Source of the DNA: Prosopocoilus inquinatus
Lineage: Eukaryota; Arthropoda; Insecta; Coleoptera; Lucanidae
NCBI GenBank assembly: GCA_036172665.1
Contig: CM069870.1
Span: forward strand, 41,436,001-41,500,000
Direction: 5' to 3'
DNA: 64,000 nucleotides
Shown here: piece after piece, positions 10,474-21,631 of the stretch
Layout of the letters: every line of letters starts with the position of its first letter
Position numbering within the stretch: position 1 is the first letter of the stretch
Made by a program: the position numbers and the translations under genes
The notes under the pieces: model-generated
Seen by the model: only the letters and a program-made list of their open reading frames with translations
Database searches by the model: none
Told to the model about the DNA's origin: nothing

Positions 10474-10505
10474 GCGGATATCAAATTAAACACCTCCTTA
10501 AATAG
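10474..10505 (-). promoter_or_regulatory. TATA promoter of the polymerase gene
   Basis: Read on the minus strand, TATTTAAGGAGGTGTTTAA starts at 10505. A CGCAGA initiator-like step follows about 31 bp downstream (about 10474), and the polymerase ATG lies at 10392. It matches the left promoter in layout and in the AAGGAGG extension. Confidence 0.5.
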
Positions 10506-10571
10506 GTACATATTCAATAACAGGTTGCGTCAGGGTTATTTCAAAACAATTACATTTGAGTCACCGCGCTT

Positions 10572-11262
10572 CAAGGTCCGTTACGAGGTCACCTCAGTCA
10601 TTTCAAGGTCGCCTCAAGGTCACCCCAAGGTCATTTAAAGGTCACCTCAGAGTCATTTCAAGGTCATTTCAAGGTCACCTCGAGGTCATTTCAAGGTCAT
10701 CTTGGGGTCATTTCAAGGTTATTTCAAGGTCACCTCAAGGTCATTTCAAGGTCACCTCAAGGTCATTTCAAGGTCACCTCAAGGTTATTTCAAGGTCACC
10801 TCAAGGTCATTTCAAGGTCACCTCAAGGTCATTCCAAGGTCACCTCAGGATCATTTCAAGGTCATTTCAAGGTCATTTCAAGGTCACCTCAAGGTCATCT
10901 CAAGGTCATCTCAAGGTCACCTCAAGGTCATCTCAAGGTCACCTCAAGGTCATTTCAAGGTCATTTCAAGGTCACCTCAAGGTCATTTCAAGGTCATTTC
11001 AAGGTCACCTCAAGGTCATTTCAAGGTCACCTCAAGGTCATTTCAAGGTCATCTCAAGGTCACCTCAAGGTCATTTCAAGGTCACCTCAAGGTCATTTCA
11101 AGGTCACCACAAGGTCATCTCAAGGTCACCACAAGGTCACCTCAAGGTCATTTCAAGGTCACCTCAAGGTCATTTCAAGGTCACCTCAAGTTCACCTCAC
11201 GGTCATTTCAAGGTCACCTCAAGGTCATTTCAAGGTCACCTCAAGGTCATGACCTTGACCTT
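10572..11262 (+). repeat. 11-bp minisatellite built on TCAAGGTCA
   Basis: About 60 units of period 11 bp, alternating mainly TCAAGGTCACC and TCAAGGTCATT. By hand I count about 45 exact TCAAGGTCA copies plus near variants. Because 11 is not a multiple of 3, three units (33 bp) encode the same 11-residue periodic peptide in every open frame, which explains the long apparent ORFs here; I do not call these genes. The array ends in a perfect 18-bp palindrome, TCAAGGTCATGACCTTGA. It lies just outside the right promoter of the Polinton-like element. Confidence 0.95.
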
Positions 11263-11285
11263 GAAGCTCATGGTGGGGTCACGTC

Positions 11286-11375
11286 AGGAATAGGCCGATT
11301 CTGGAACCTCCTCCGACCTTGACCTTGAATTTTATTGGTCAAGGTCGGAGGAGGTTCCAGAATCGGCCTATTCCT
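11286..11375. repeat. Perfect hairpin, 39-bp arms
   Basis: Arms 11286-11324 and 11337-11375 are exact reverse complements around a 12-base AT-rich loop. The arms begin with AGGAATAGGCCGATTC and end in CCTTGACC, echoing the neighbouring minisatellite. It may mark the end of the array or a recently palindromised junction. Confidence 0.9.
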
Positions 11376-11389
11376 ACTACTCACTTCCG

Positions 11390-11420
11390 CTCCTGAGGTC
11401 CTGACAAATCTATGACTTGG
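11390..11420 (+). repeat. SINE 3'-end fragment
   Basis: CTCCTGAGGTCCTGACAAAT followed by CTATGACTT is the same end sequence as the minus-strand SINE at 24034-24345, so both copies terminate at the same place. Confidence 0.55.
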
Positions 11421-12491
11421 GCAAAACACTACAGATAAAGAAATAATGTTATGCTTCTTACATATCAATCGTAACAAGTGTAACAATTGAGATGCAATGC
11501 TTACAGAATAGACCAAAATGTGTTAAAAAGTGATTATACAGTCCTTTTTTAACTGTGGCCATAGGAATTTACATAGGGAAAAGTTTGCATCGCATTAACT
11601 TTTGTTCTGTCAAAGATTTTAATCAAATTTTAGTTTTTAATAATCGATTACACAATTTAGTACAAATTACATATTAGCAGAATAATTTGTGCTTTGTTAG
11701 TTTCAATATTTTAACATTAAAAATTCGCATTAATAGGAGTAGTAAATATTAACCGAGTAGGCCAAAGATAAAATGTAATTATCGTCAGCGCTGCCTAAAC
11801 TGCAAACGTCACGACAGTTTTGTGAACGGATAAATATTTTCATTTAAAATTTCTAAAAACAAGAGTTTATTTACATAAAATAGTTCGAAAATTAATGGAA
11901 ACGAAACAATTTCGGCTCTTTATTTAAAGATCTAAATAGATTTTTTTTGGTTACATTTGTGTTCTGATATGGATATCACAATGACAAATTAATTTTTAAC
12001 GTTGACCTACTCGCTTGATTTGTTCTTTAATAATCTCAACTTTTAATAGTAAAATAATTAAATTAATGACACACCTGTTATTCTGGTAGTGTGTATTTTG
12101 TAATAAACTGTATAAATGATTATTAAAAACTGAAATTTGCCCAAAGTCCTTGGCAGAGAAAAAGTTAACATGAGGTAAAATTTTCCCTATGCAAATTTCT
12201 ACGGCCACAGTTAAAAAAAATCACAGTATATTAGTTAACGTTAATTTTTACAATTCTCCGTAGATAAACAATTTTTTTAACTAGAGCTAAATTGTTTTCG
12301 TTGTTATTTTTGTGTTTAATACATTACTTTTTTACAAAAATGTAGCATTTTTATTTGAGAAACATTAAAAAAATTAAATTTTATTGCTCAGTGTAATTTA
12401 CCCGTAGAAACGAATCTCGGAAAAGATCGCAAATTCAAGGGGCTTGGCCGCAGCGATTCAGGTTGAATGAGGCTGAAACTTTCTATGAGTA
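11421..12491. other. No gene seen; AT-rich spacer
   Basis: Mostly AT-rich with no conserved protein frame. A short open frame on the minus strand around 12000-12200 has no recognisable motif. The last ~70 bases (12420-12491) can be read as SRKRSQIQGAWPQRF.., a possible upstream piece of the pogo-like transposase interrupted by the next element. Confidence 0.5.
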
Positions 12492-13985
12492 TACCGGCTG
12501 TTTCAAATTGGGTGTGCACTGAAGGGATCTCCTAAACAGTAAGAGATACAAATTTGGTCAAATGGAAGAAAAGTTGCACGAATCCATGTCTAACTCGTAT
12601 TCATTAACAGAATGATTTTTTTTATTATTTCATCTTGAGATATTAATAAAAATGTAAAAAAATCGATTTTTTTTCTCTCTGTATCTCTTTTATTATACAT
12701 AATTTTGAAATTCTAATTTAACTTTCTACAGGCACTTTTTGACTCTGCTTCGAATAAGAGTAATAGAATTGAAGTCAAGCGTTTCGTCTTTCCCCGACCA
12801 TCATCAATTTCGATTTTTTAAATACAACTTATATCTTATATTCTATTCGATAGCATTTTTTCTCCTGATTGTAATGATATATCACACTTAATAGTTGATA
12901 TGAATTTCAAGCTTAAATAATTCAGATTTTATATGAAAATTTTATTTAATACATAATTTTAAATTTTTGGTTCATTTTCTTATCTTTTTCCTTGTTCTAT
13001 TCGATAAATTTTTTTCTGATGATTTCAGTGATGTATAATACTTAATACCTTTTTTCAAGTAAAGTTAAAATATGACCAAAAAACTGATACAGTTTCGTAA
13101 TGTTATTCTTAATAAGTAAATTTATTCCTAACTACTTTTCTTATTTTTAAGTATTTACAACTAACATTCGATTGTCGGAAGAGGAAAAATCAATAAATAT
13201 TAAGTAAGTAATATTAGATGATTAACACAAACCAAATAAACAACAACATGATAAGAAATAAATAACTTGAATAAAAATTATAGAAGAGAAACATAAATTT
13301 GTGAAATAAATAAATTAAAGTAAATCCTCGAAATGTCCTCCATTGTTTTCAAGGCACACGTTTTAAAACTATGTGATGATGATGTGATGTGATATTTGTC
13401 GGTAAAAGTTCATTTTCGTAAGTGCAGTGCTTTGTTAAAATAACGATACAGAAAAACTTTAAATAGTTCATTATAATTTACACTATAGCTAAGAAAATGA
13501 ATTAAAAATTTGAAATTATGTATTAAATAAAATTTTCTTATAAAAATCTGTATTATTTAAACTTCAGATTAATATCAACTATTAAGTGTGATATACCATT
13601 ACAATCAAGAGAAAAAATGCTATCGAATAGAATAATAAAAAGATACACGTTGTATTTAAAAAATCGAAACTGATGATGGTCGTGGAAAGACGAAACTCTT
13701 GACTTCAATTCTGCTACATCTATTCGAAGCAAAATCAGAAAGTGCCTGTAGAAAGTGAAATCAGAATTTCTAAATTTTGTATAATAAAAGAGATACAGAG
13801 GAAAAAAGTAAATCGACTTTTTTACATTTTCATTAATATCTTAAGAAGAAATAAGAAAAAATCATTCTCTTAATGGATACGAATTAGGCATTGCTTTGTG
13901 CAACTTTTCTTCCATTTAACCGAATTTTTATCTCTTACAGTTTAGGAGATCCCTTCAGTGCACACTCAATTTGAAACAACCGGTA
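12492..13985. mobile_element. Long-TIR non-autonomous DNA transposon, TA target site
   Basis: Terminal inverted repeats start TACCGGCTGTTTCAAATTGG and, with small gaps, extend about 480-500 bp inward on both sides (12492-~12975 and ~13490-13985). TA flanks both ends, as for Tc1/mariner-type elements. The central ~500 bp is AT-rich and carries no transposase. It sits inside a pogo/Tigger-like transposase remnant. A partial second copy lies at 21065-21631. Confidence 0.8.
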
Positions 13986-14540
13986 TAGCTGATATCTTCT
14001 ACTCTTATAATGTCACATTCCCAGTGTTGTTCGTTGATGGGCACAAGTCTCATATGTCATATCAGCTGAATGTGCATTTTGACAAGCTTATAATAGATAT
14101 GATAGCACTCTATCCCAATGCTACTAGAATCCTGCAACCGGTTGATGTTGCTGCTTTCTTTCCACTGAAAGCTGCTTGGCGAAAAGCTGCCTAAAATTGA
14201 CACACAGAACGCCCAGGGGAAATCCTCAACAAACTATCCTTTGTCCCATTACTTGAAAATGCAATTAGGAACGGCGGAATAAAAACTGAAAATTTGGTTA
14301 ATGGTTTTGCCGTTTGCGGTTAAGAGCCGTTTTATACCTACCAAAATTTGTTACAATTTCTTGCGCAAAGAAGCATTGATTCAACCAAACTGTGGTAGTT
14401 TGTCTCTCTCACTTTGTACAAGATTTTGTACAAATTTTGATAGGTACATGTAAAACGGCTCTTACGCCCATTTAACCCAAATGCCGTTGAATGCAGCAAG
14501 TGGGACAAAAAATAAAAAAGAAGAAAATTTTGAACATTCA
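13986..14540 (+). pseudogene. pogo/Tigger-like DDE transposase remnant
   Basis: The frame from about 13986 reads ADIFYSYNVTFPVLFVDGHKSHM and later ILQPVDVAAFFPLKAAWRKAA, the second-aspartate and following block of the DDE_1 (Tigger/jerky/pogo) transposase family. After a stop near 14194 further family-like pieces appear in shifted frames: LLENAIRNGGIKTENLVNGF, then, beyond a 141-bp MITE, an RPFNPNAV-like block. The 5' part is replaced by the long-TIR element at 12492-13985. It is clearly inactive: truncated, frameshifted and twice interrupted. Confidence 0.65.
14322..14462. mobile_element. 141-bp MITE in the pogo-like remnant
   Basis: Inverted ends AGAGCCGTTTTATACCTACC and, reversed, AGAGCCGTTTTACATGTACC, each flanked by TA. 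Most of the element is hairpin arm. It splits the transposase reading between the ..NGFAVCG and ..PFNPNAV blocks. Confidence 0.75.
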
Positions 14541-15477
14541 TAGAAATTAATTAATTACATTGATTTTGTGAGTATTGTGGGGATGAGAAAACAGCGTGCC
14601 CAAGATAACATTCAGCATGGGGATCTCCGATTATAAGAGATACAGATTCGGTTAAATGGTATGAATTACAAAGAGTCAATAGGGTAACTAAACTAATGAA
14701 ATTTTAAACATTTCCCATACTTTCGGAATTATACCAAAAAAAAATAAAATTTCACAAATATAATTTTTTGCCATAACTTTTTTATTTGAACAGATAGAAA
14801 AAAATATAGATATTATTTAAACGATCTCTCTAGTGAAACTTAATGGTGCTATCAGAATTTTTCCAGCTCATACCTTTTCTGAGTACCAACTTCATTTTTT
14901 CTTATGGCGCGTAAAGGGGGTCAGACATGTTTAAACTCGCCTTTTCTGCTGCTTTTACTTATATAGCATTTGCAATAATTATTTCCAGAAAAAATATTAA
15001 AAACGTGAAACAAAATTTTGCTTTAAATAACAGCAGTAGGTCATTGTTATTTATTATTATTTTTTTTAGAATTATTGTTGAATAGTGTAGCAATTCGAGA
15101 ATAGAGTTTGATGTGTGAAGCATTATGCTTGGAATCTTGTTTTGAAGAAAATTACAATGTCAAAGGAATGTTGTATGATGAAATAGACAACATCTTGCAT
15201 TCTTTTGCATTTGAAGGTTCTTTTTGAACGTCTGCTCTCTGTCAACAGCTCTGTCAGTGCTTCGTAAATATCACTGTAATATGTTTTGCAATTAATTAAT
15301 AGTTTTTTTTGAAAGAACTTTATTTTACGGAGAACACATTTTATATTAGAACAAGAAAAAAAGTTAAATAATGTTAACTGATTCTGTATACTTTTTCTAA
15401 ATTAAATGATCAAGATTCATTCACATATTTTCACAGCAGCATTAACGCATAATTTGTATTATACATATACAAGATAA
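14541..15477. other. No gene seen; repeat-derived spacer
   Basis: AT-rich. At 14620-14660 a GGGGATCTCC..AAGAGATACAGATTCGG stretch resembles the arm of the long-TIR family. Nothing else is recognisable. Confidence 0.4.
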
Positions 15478-15640
15478 GTGTAAAGCTTAGAATAATAGTA
15501 AGTGTAAAGTTTGAAATAATAGTAAGGGTAAAGTTTGAAATAATAGTAAGGGTAAAGTTTGAAATAATAGTAAGGGTGAAGTTAGGAATAATAGTAAGTG
15601 TAAAGTTAGGAATAACAGTAAGTATAAAGTTTAAAACAAC
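15478..15640 (+). repeat. 24-bp tandem repeat
   Basis: About seven imperfect copies of AATAATAGTAAGGGTAAAG plus TTTGA (24 bp). Confidence 0.85.
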
Positions 15641-16019
15641 CAGTAAACAATATATTTAAATTATTGATTTTTTACAGAATTCCAAAAACAAGTCAATTTT
15701 TTATTTAAATTGCGCTTTCTTTGGCATTGCAGAGTGCTATGAGTGATGAAATAACTGTTTTTTTTTTAATAAAATATGTAAATGAAACAACTGCCAAATT
15801 TGAGTTGATATTTTAATAACCCTCGGAATTGTAAAAACGATGCTAGAAAAGTTTTAATCCCTTCCTAACAAAAAAATTTATTTCAACGTTTTTAAATGCT
15901 TTTCTTCTATAATTAATAGTTGAGAGTCTATTGTAGAAATCGAAACCAATGACGCATTCTATACGTGACAAATATTAAGATACTATATACTGGGTGTCCC
16001 AATAAGCGGGCGCCGGAGA

Positions 16020-16957
16020 TATACAGGCTATTCTTTTACTGTGTGCAAATATTTAAACCTGCAATATATCACCATGAATGGCAACGATTGAACTCATATG
16101 TTCTTAACATAAATGTAATAGTTTTGGAGAAAAATGCAGTGTCAGATTTTCACTAAACCGTTTGAGAACTGCTGGCATAGATAAAAATGGAACGCGGCCA
16201 CCTCTTGAATTACTAGCCGAAGCCGAAATCGGTCAGGGTCAGTGCCTTATCGGAACTCGAAGAGGAACCACGTAATTCTCGCCGCTGCGATCAGCTGGTC
16301 CCTCAATGCGTTTACAATTTAAATTAACTTCACTGCAAGTAACTACAAGTTTAAGTATTAAATTAAAATCTAGTGCAATTCAAGAAGCTGCGGTTCGTAA
16401 TTGCTGAGCAAATTAAAAGCGAGGAACAAACAAATTGTAATTTCTCATTCCAAATTATTTTTAAAAGACTTATAAAACTTTTACATTTACTTTGTTTCCA
16501 AGGATCGTAAGTAGTAATACTTTCCTTGTTAGCAGCGAGATTGCAGCAAAAGTTTATTTCGTAAAAGGGTGAAGGAAGAACATTTTTAACGCGCTTGCCT
16601 AATTAGTGCATACATTTTCGGATTTATTCGTAGATAGTGGATATCGTAAAACATATTATTTCACTCAGTGAATTAAAATTTTAAATAAAATAATTAATAA
16701 ACGATATCAGTGATTGTTATTACGAAACTCTGGGTTGAACATCGAGTGCGATATCGGTGGGCGTGTTGATACCGAGAGGAAAGCGAAGTTGACCTTTCTA
16801 TCTTTCTCACACACTTCAACAGTTCCAAATAAGTGGTCTGTGCGAATTTTTTTGGCTATAATACGGTAGCCACCAAAAAATACCCGCAGAAGGTAGCATT
16901 TCGCTTACTTATACTGAGATTTTCTTATTTGCACACAGTAAAAGAACACTCTGTATA
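16020..16957. mobile_element. MITE with ~31-bp TIRs
   Basis: TATACAGGCTATTCTTTTAC.. at 16020 is matched in reverse at the right end (16927-16957) over about 31 bp with 3-4 mismatches. Ends are TA-flanked CAGG/CTGT-like. The interior has no convincing protein. Confidence 0.6.
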
Positions 16958-17790
16958 GAAAACCGTAATACCTACAACTCTGGGAACAAAACAATTATAA
17001 TCAAAGTTGCCTAAAGAAGTTTAATGAAAATACTTTTAAATGTCATTGCTGACTGCAAAGACAAGAAAAAATAATTTTTATTGACAAAAATATCAGAATA
17101 AGTTACAGCTCTGATAGTGCCAATAGAAATCTAAATTAATATTCCTGCATAACTTGGACTTCCGACATAATCGGAAGTGTTATAAAAGTGAAAATATTTT
17201 AATCTAAAAAATCACTTCCTCCTACACCTAGTGTATTCACTTTCAAAATATTTGCATGTTCTCTTCTCCGAAAACTTTAGTAGTAGTAGCAGTAGTACTT
17301 TATTCGTTAATAAGAATAACGTTATGTGAATAACAAAATAGGCCACTCAACTTTTGATAGCCTGTATAAATTTATTATAAAAAACAGTTTATTAAATTTA
17401 TTAAATCAGATAACGTTAAAACTGAGCGAAACTATTTTGTTAACGATTTAATTTAAATTTGCCTACTTACATTTGTAACTGCAGCTTAATTAACGTGATA
17501 TCAGTAACCGATCAGGTAGAGGTTATGAGATGACCCATCATAATTGAGGAGGTAACATTCAAAAACCAGTATGTCCGCTTCCATAAAAAATGAGTTAGAT
17601 ATAAAAATCAGTCAAAAAATATCCGATTGGTTTTTTATGTCGATACTATTGTCAAACTGTTACTGAATGGATTCTAAGTTTCATTTCTGAATGCATCCTG
17701 CGTTGCATATGGTGTGGTTGCTCCAGAAGTACTTTTTCGCCTTAAATCTCATGCATTTATTATATTTATCTGTTTCTATCCCAGCGCAAC
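16958..17790. other. No gene seen; includes a LINE tail
   Basis: At 17278-17310 a (TAG)n run next to TACTTTATTC looks like the reversed 3' tail of a non-LTR retrotransposon (AATAAAG then a trinucleotide tail), as at 27899 and 54030. The rest is unassigned AT-rich DNA. Confidence 0.4.
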
Positions 17791-17906
17791 TTAAGGTACG
17801 TTTACATCTAAGATTTATTCCATGATATTGTAACAGAAGAAATAATTATCTAAATAATTATTTGAGATCCATACAGTGCAAAGAAATACGATACCTTTGC
17901 ACATAA

Positions 17907-18233
17907 TTACATAATAATCCCGCAACAAAGAAAATGAATTATCGAAAGCTTCAAGAACACAGAATTACACGTCAATCGCCCACACAGCAGAAAGTAGGTA
18001 ACTCTAGGCATATATACCGAGAGATTTTCTGATAGCAAGAGAGAAGTCATCGATATACTGATTATAGTGCGAGAACTATGTATGTCGTCCATAATAGTGC
18101 TTCTGACATGTAAGTGTATCCTATACTAATAATAAATGTACTTAATGTTTCTCGTCTCATATTAATTCAGCTACGCAACCCCTAATACATTACTTCTTGG
18201 TAAAAACTAGATTACCAATAAGGTTACGTTACA
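17907..18233 (+). repeat. Left LTR-like copy of a gypsy-type remnant
   Basis: About 90% similar to 20416-20734. It contains a possible AATAAA signal and ends in GGTTACGTTACA. The first ~50 bp match the coding end of the protease linker in the right copy, so the true LTR start is uncertain. A TGG-led stretch directly after it (18236 onward) could be the primer-binding site. Confidence 0.6.
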
Positions 18234-18894
18234 TTTGGTGGAGTGCGCCCCAAATCCCAAATTTAATATTTTTGCCGAAAATTTTTCTTCTATTTTAATG
18301 ACGATTTTTTAACTTAATAATGAATTTTGTGACAATAATTGTTTTTAGCTTTCACTATGCACTTTTTTTTTAAATTAAATACATTTCCGTAACTTTTATG
18401 GGGGCTGCTAAAAATTTTAGTTTTTATTAATTGAATTATAACAATTTAAATCTAATTACAAATGTTATTCAATGATTAAATTTTTTTTTTGAATTTTTGT
18501 TCATAGTCGCGATGATTCTATTTTGGAAAAATTTAATGTGGCAATCTGAGGCATATATAAATCTCATTATGAATACGTTTTTCTTTTAATTCGACACGAT
18601 TAATGAATATTAATTACCTCTAATTTTTAATATAAATTATTATTATATTTTTTGTGGTTTCCAAAATTTTAAATATTTTGTATTTTACGATTTTTAAATG
18701 TTTCTTTAAATTCAATTTTTAATCAAGTTCTTCGTATATTTTAACCAAAAATTTCAATTTTTCTAGAAAAAGAAAAAGTAGTGAAAAATAGGAACGCGTC
18801 CAAAACAGTCAATTTTAATTATCCAGTAACTAGTTGTTTTAATTTCCACGAGATGAAGAATTTTTCTTTTATTCATGAATAATCATAATCATGA

Positions 18895-19561
18895 ACGTAG
18901 CTCAGAACGCTCGTGTCACAATTGCTCTAGCGCGAGAGGCAAATAATAATTCCAAATTTCCAAAAGATTTTGAAAAATGTGCTGATAGCAATGGTTGGTC
19001 AGATCAGCGTAAATAATGTTTTTTGGCACATTTCTTCACGGAGCAGCAAATACATGATACAAAAATTTTTCAGCTAGGAAAAATAATAATAAAACTTGGG
19101 ACATTAGCGGTGATTTTAGCGAAAAATTTAATATTGCATCTAATATTCGAGAACTTAAAATTCGATTATTGAAACGGACTCAAAAACAAGATGAAGACAT
19201 TCTAAAATATATGTACGATATTTTAGAAATATGTAATGATTTAAATCCAAATATGCCTTTTGAGCAAATTTTGGTTTATTTTGAAAATGGATTGCGTCCT
19301 CTTCATGTGACGCAATTTTCATTAGTTTCAAATCCTGAGATGACTTTAAAAGATTTTAAAGCAATCATAGCAAAAATAAGTGAAACGCGAAAACGAGTTG
19401 TCGCGTCGTGTTTAAAATACTCTGCATCACTTTTTCAAGGTAACAGCACATCTGCAAGTGGTGCATCTACAAATAAATATATAAATAAAGCTGAAAGTAA
19501 TCGCGCGCGAAAGTACAAAATCACTTGCTTTGTAAAAGATCCATTTTTCATACGAGTGTAA
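18895..19561 (+). pseudogene. Gag remnant of an LTR retrotransposon
   Basis: Around 19100-19400 the frame reads KRTQKQDEDILKYMYDILEI then an FENGLRPLHV block and TLKDFKAIIAKI, the pattern of insect gypsy-type Gag capsid regions. The upstream part (from about 18895) is broken by stops. No CCHC zinc knuckle is present before the frame ends. The element is defective. Confidence 0.6.
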
Positions 19562-19663
19562 TTACAAAAAATCGCAAAAGATTAATAGGTACTCGGAAAT
19601 TTGACGATAACCGGCAGCGACTTGAACAAGTTGTTGGGTATCACACATTAAATTTACATAGGT

Positions 19664-20410
19664 TTGCAAAAAAATAAGCTGAAACAACGTTTCCCTCTTC
19701 AGATGGGATTCACCTCAGCAAAAACAGGACCAAATGTTTACTCTCTCGGATCATCCGGAGTAGTAACAGTTCCAGGTGTCTTATTTAAGAAGACAATAAA
19801 TATTATAATTGATACAGGCGTGCATAATAACGTAATTAGTTCAGAGTTTGTAAATCGGCATATTCCTTTAAAAAAGCCAGTTCACATAATTACGGCGGGA
19901 AACGAAAAGATTAAAGTAATCGGTAAAACAATGATAAAGTTGCAAATTTCTAGAAAAATTTGTTCAGCAGAAGTACTAGTTGTCTGTAAACTTCCGAAAC
20001 CTTTAATCCTCGGAACACAATTTTTAAGACAGAATGATGCAATAATTAACTTCCCTCGAAATTGTTTGGAACTTCATGGTAATATACGCGTTCCCTTTTT
20101 AAACAGCAAAAATAGTTTAGATAATTTCTATTTAAAATCACTCAAACATCGCATACGTAGTTCAGGTGTTTCTGACGAAACTAATAAAAGAAAAGTACCC
20201 CTGAAAATGATGTTTTATTAAAACCGAATGAATCGCAATTTGTCGAAGTAAATTCCACAATTACGGAATTCCCTAAAAATTTAAACTTGCATAATTTCAT
20301 TCCGTGTGAAAATTGTTTGCTTTCGAAACATCTAATAACAAGAAAACCATTTTCTGTAAAACAAAGTATAATGGTCGAATTAAAAAATATAAGCAAAGTC
20401 CCATCAAAAA
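19664..20410 (+). pseudogene. Retroviral-type aspartic protease and linker, truncated before RT
   Basis: The frame 19664-20221 contains TINIIIDTGVHNNVISSEF, a retropepsin active site (DTG with following hydrophobics), then the flap-like HIITAGNEKIKVIG and PLILGTQFLRQNDA near the C-terminal end of the fold. After a frame change (20287 onward) the sequence encodes a gypsy-type PR-RT linker (VKQSIMVELKNISKVPSKIT). It then runs directly into the right LTR-like repeat: reverse transcriptase, RNase H and integrase are missing. Either an internal deletion or a non-autonomous derivative explains this. Confidence 0.75.
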
Positions 20411-20415
20411 TTACA

Positions 20416-20734
20416 TTACATAATAATCCGGCAACAGAGAAAAATGAATCATCGAAAGCTTCAACACCACACGTCAATCGCCCACACAGCAGAAAGTAGG
20501 TCAATTCCAGCCATATATACCGAGAGATTTTCCGATAGCAAGAGAGAAATCATCGATATACTGATTATAGTGCGAGAACTATGCATGCCGTCCATAGTGC
20601 TTCTGATAATGTAAGTGTATCCTATACTAATAATAAATGTACTTGATGTTTCTCGTCTCATATTAATTCAGCTACGCAACCCCTAATACGTTACTTCTTG
20701 GTAAAAACCAGATTACCAATAAGGTTACATTACA
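20416..20734 (+). repeat. Right LTR-like copy of the gypsy-type remnant
   Basis: Partner of 17907-18233; ends GGTTACATTACA. It lies immediately 3' of the protease linker coding sequence. Confidence 0.6.
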
Positions 20735-21064
20735 ATATTTATGTCAGACAGAAATTGTAACCATTGTAAAGAGCGAAGAATTTCTGTAGGAAATATATCT
20801 TTCAAGTTCTAGCAATATATATCGATACATCTGTACGAATAGATGTAAACACTGATTAGTTTGAAATTTATACTCCCCTGAGAGAAATTGCAAGAGTTGC
20901 TGCACGTCTACCTTTGTGACACTGTCGCTCAATAATTTTTATGTCATTTAAGATAGGTAATAAAAAAGAATAGTTAAAAGTCGAAATTGATGAACTAATT
21001 AATAGGTATAGTCATTAATTGATTATATGCACCTAGTTTATCGCGTCTCGAAGCCACACGGAAC

Positions 21065-21631
21065 GTTTGTAAGTGCAGTGCATTATTAAAATAACGATAC
21101 AGAAAAACTTTAGTTTCTTATAATTTACGCTATAGCTAAGAAAACGAACTAAAAATTTGAAATTATGTATTAATTAAAATTTTCACATAAAAATCTGTAT
21201 TATTTAAGCTTCAAATTAATATCAACTATTAAGTGTGATATACCGTTACAATCAGGAGAAAAAATGCTATGGAATAAAACAATAAAAAGACTTAAGTTGT
21301 ATTAAAAAAATCGAAACTGATGATGGTCGTGGAAAGACGAAACGTTTGACTTAAATTCTGCTACCTCTATTCGAAGCAAAATCAAAAAGTGCCTGTAGAA
21401 AGTTAAATCAGAATTTCAAAATTAAGTATAATAAAAGAGATACAGAGAGAAAAAAAATCGATTTTTTCACATTTTCATTAATATCTCAAGAAGAAATAAG
21501 AAAAAAATCATTCTCTCAATTGATACGAATTAGGCATTGATTTGTGCAACTTTTCTTTCATTTAACCGAATTTGTATCTCTTACGGTTTTGGAGATCCCT
21601 TCAGTGCACACCCAATTTGAAACAGCCGGTA
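21065..21631 (+). repeat. Partial second copy of the long-TIR element
   Basis: Matches 13415-13985, ending ..CAATTTGAAACAGCCGGTA. The left half is absent. Confidence 0.8.

Larger units (their letters stand above)
1..10560. mobile_element. Polinton/Maverick-like (adintovirus-like) element, left end not in window
   Basis: Two convergent gene blocks: rightward genes 382-6427 and a leftward polymerase 10392-6539. A Walker ATPase, a retroviral-type integrase and a long family-B DNA polymerase together are the hallmark set of Polinton/adintovirus-type elements (family knowledge). I see no double-jelly-roll capsid, penton or adenain-like protease, so this is either a divergent or capsid-poor lineage, or those genes lie left of base 1 or hide among the unrecognised ORFs. 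No terminal inverted repeat can be matched between base 1 and the region near 10.5 kb. All main reading frames are open, so the copy looks recent. Confidence 0.8.

Noticed and set aside
10556..11322. Long open frames of 245 and 206 codons with an 11-residue SRSFQGHLKVI-type repeat
   Set aside because: They are the reading of an 11-bp minisatellite; the same peptide appears in different frames because 3 x 11 = 33. No conserved start or independent coding evidence.
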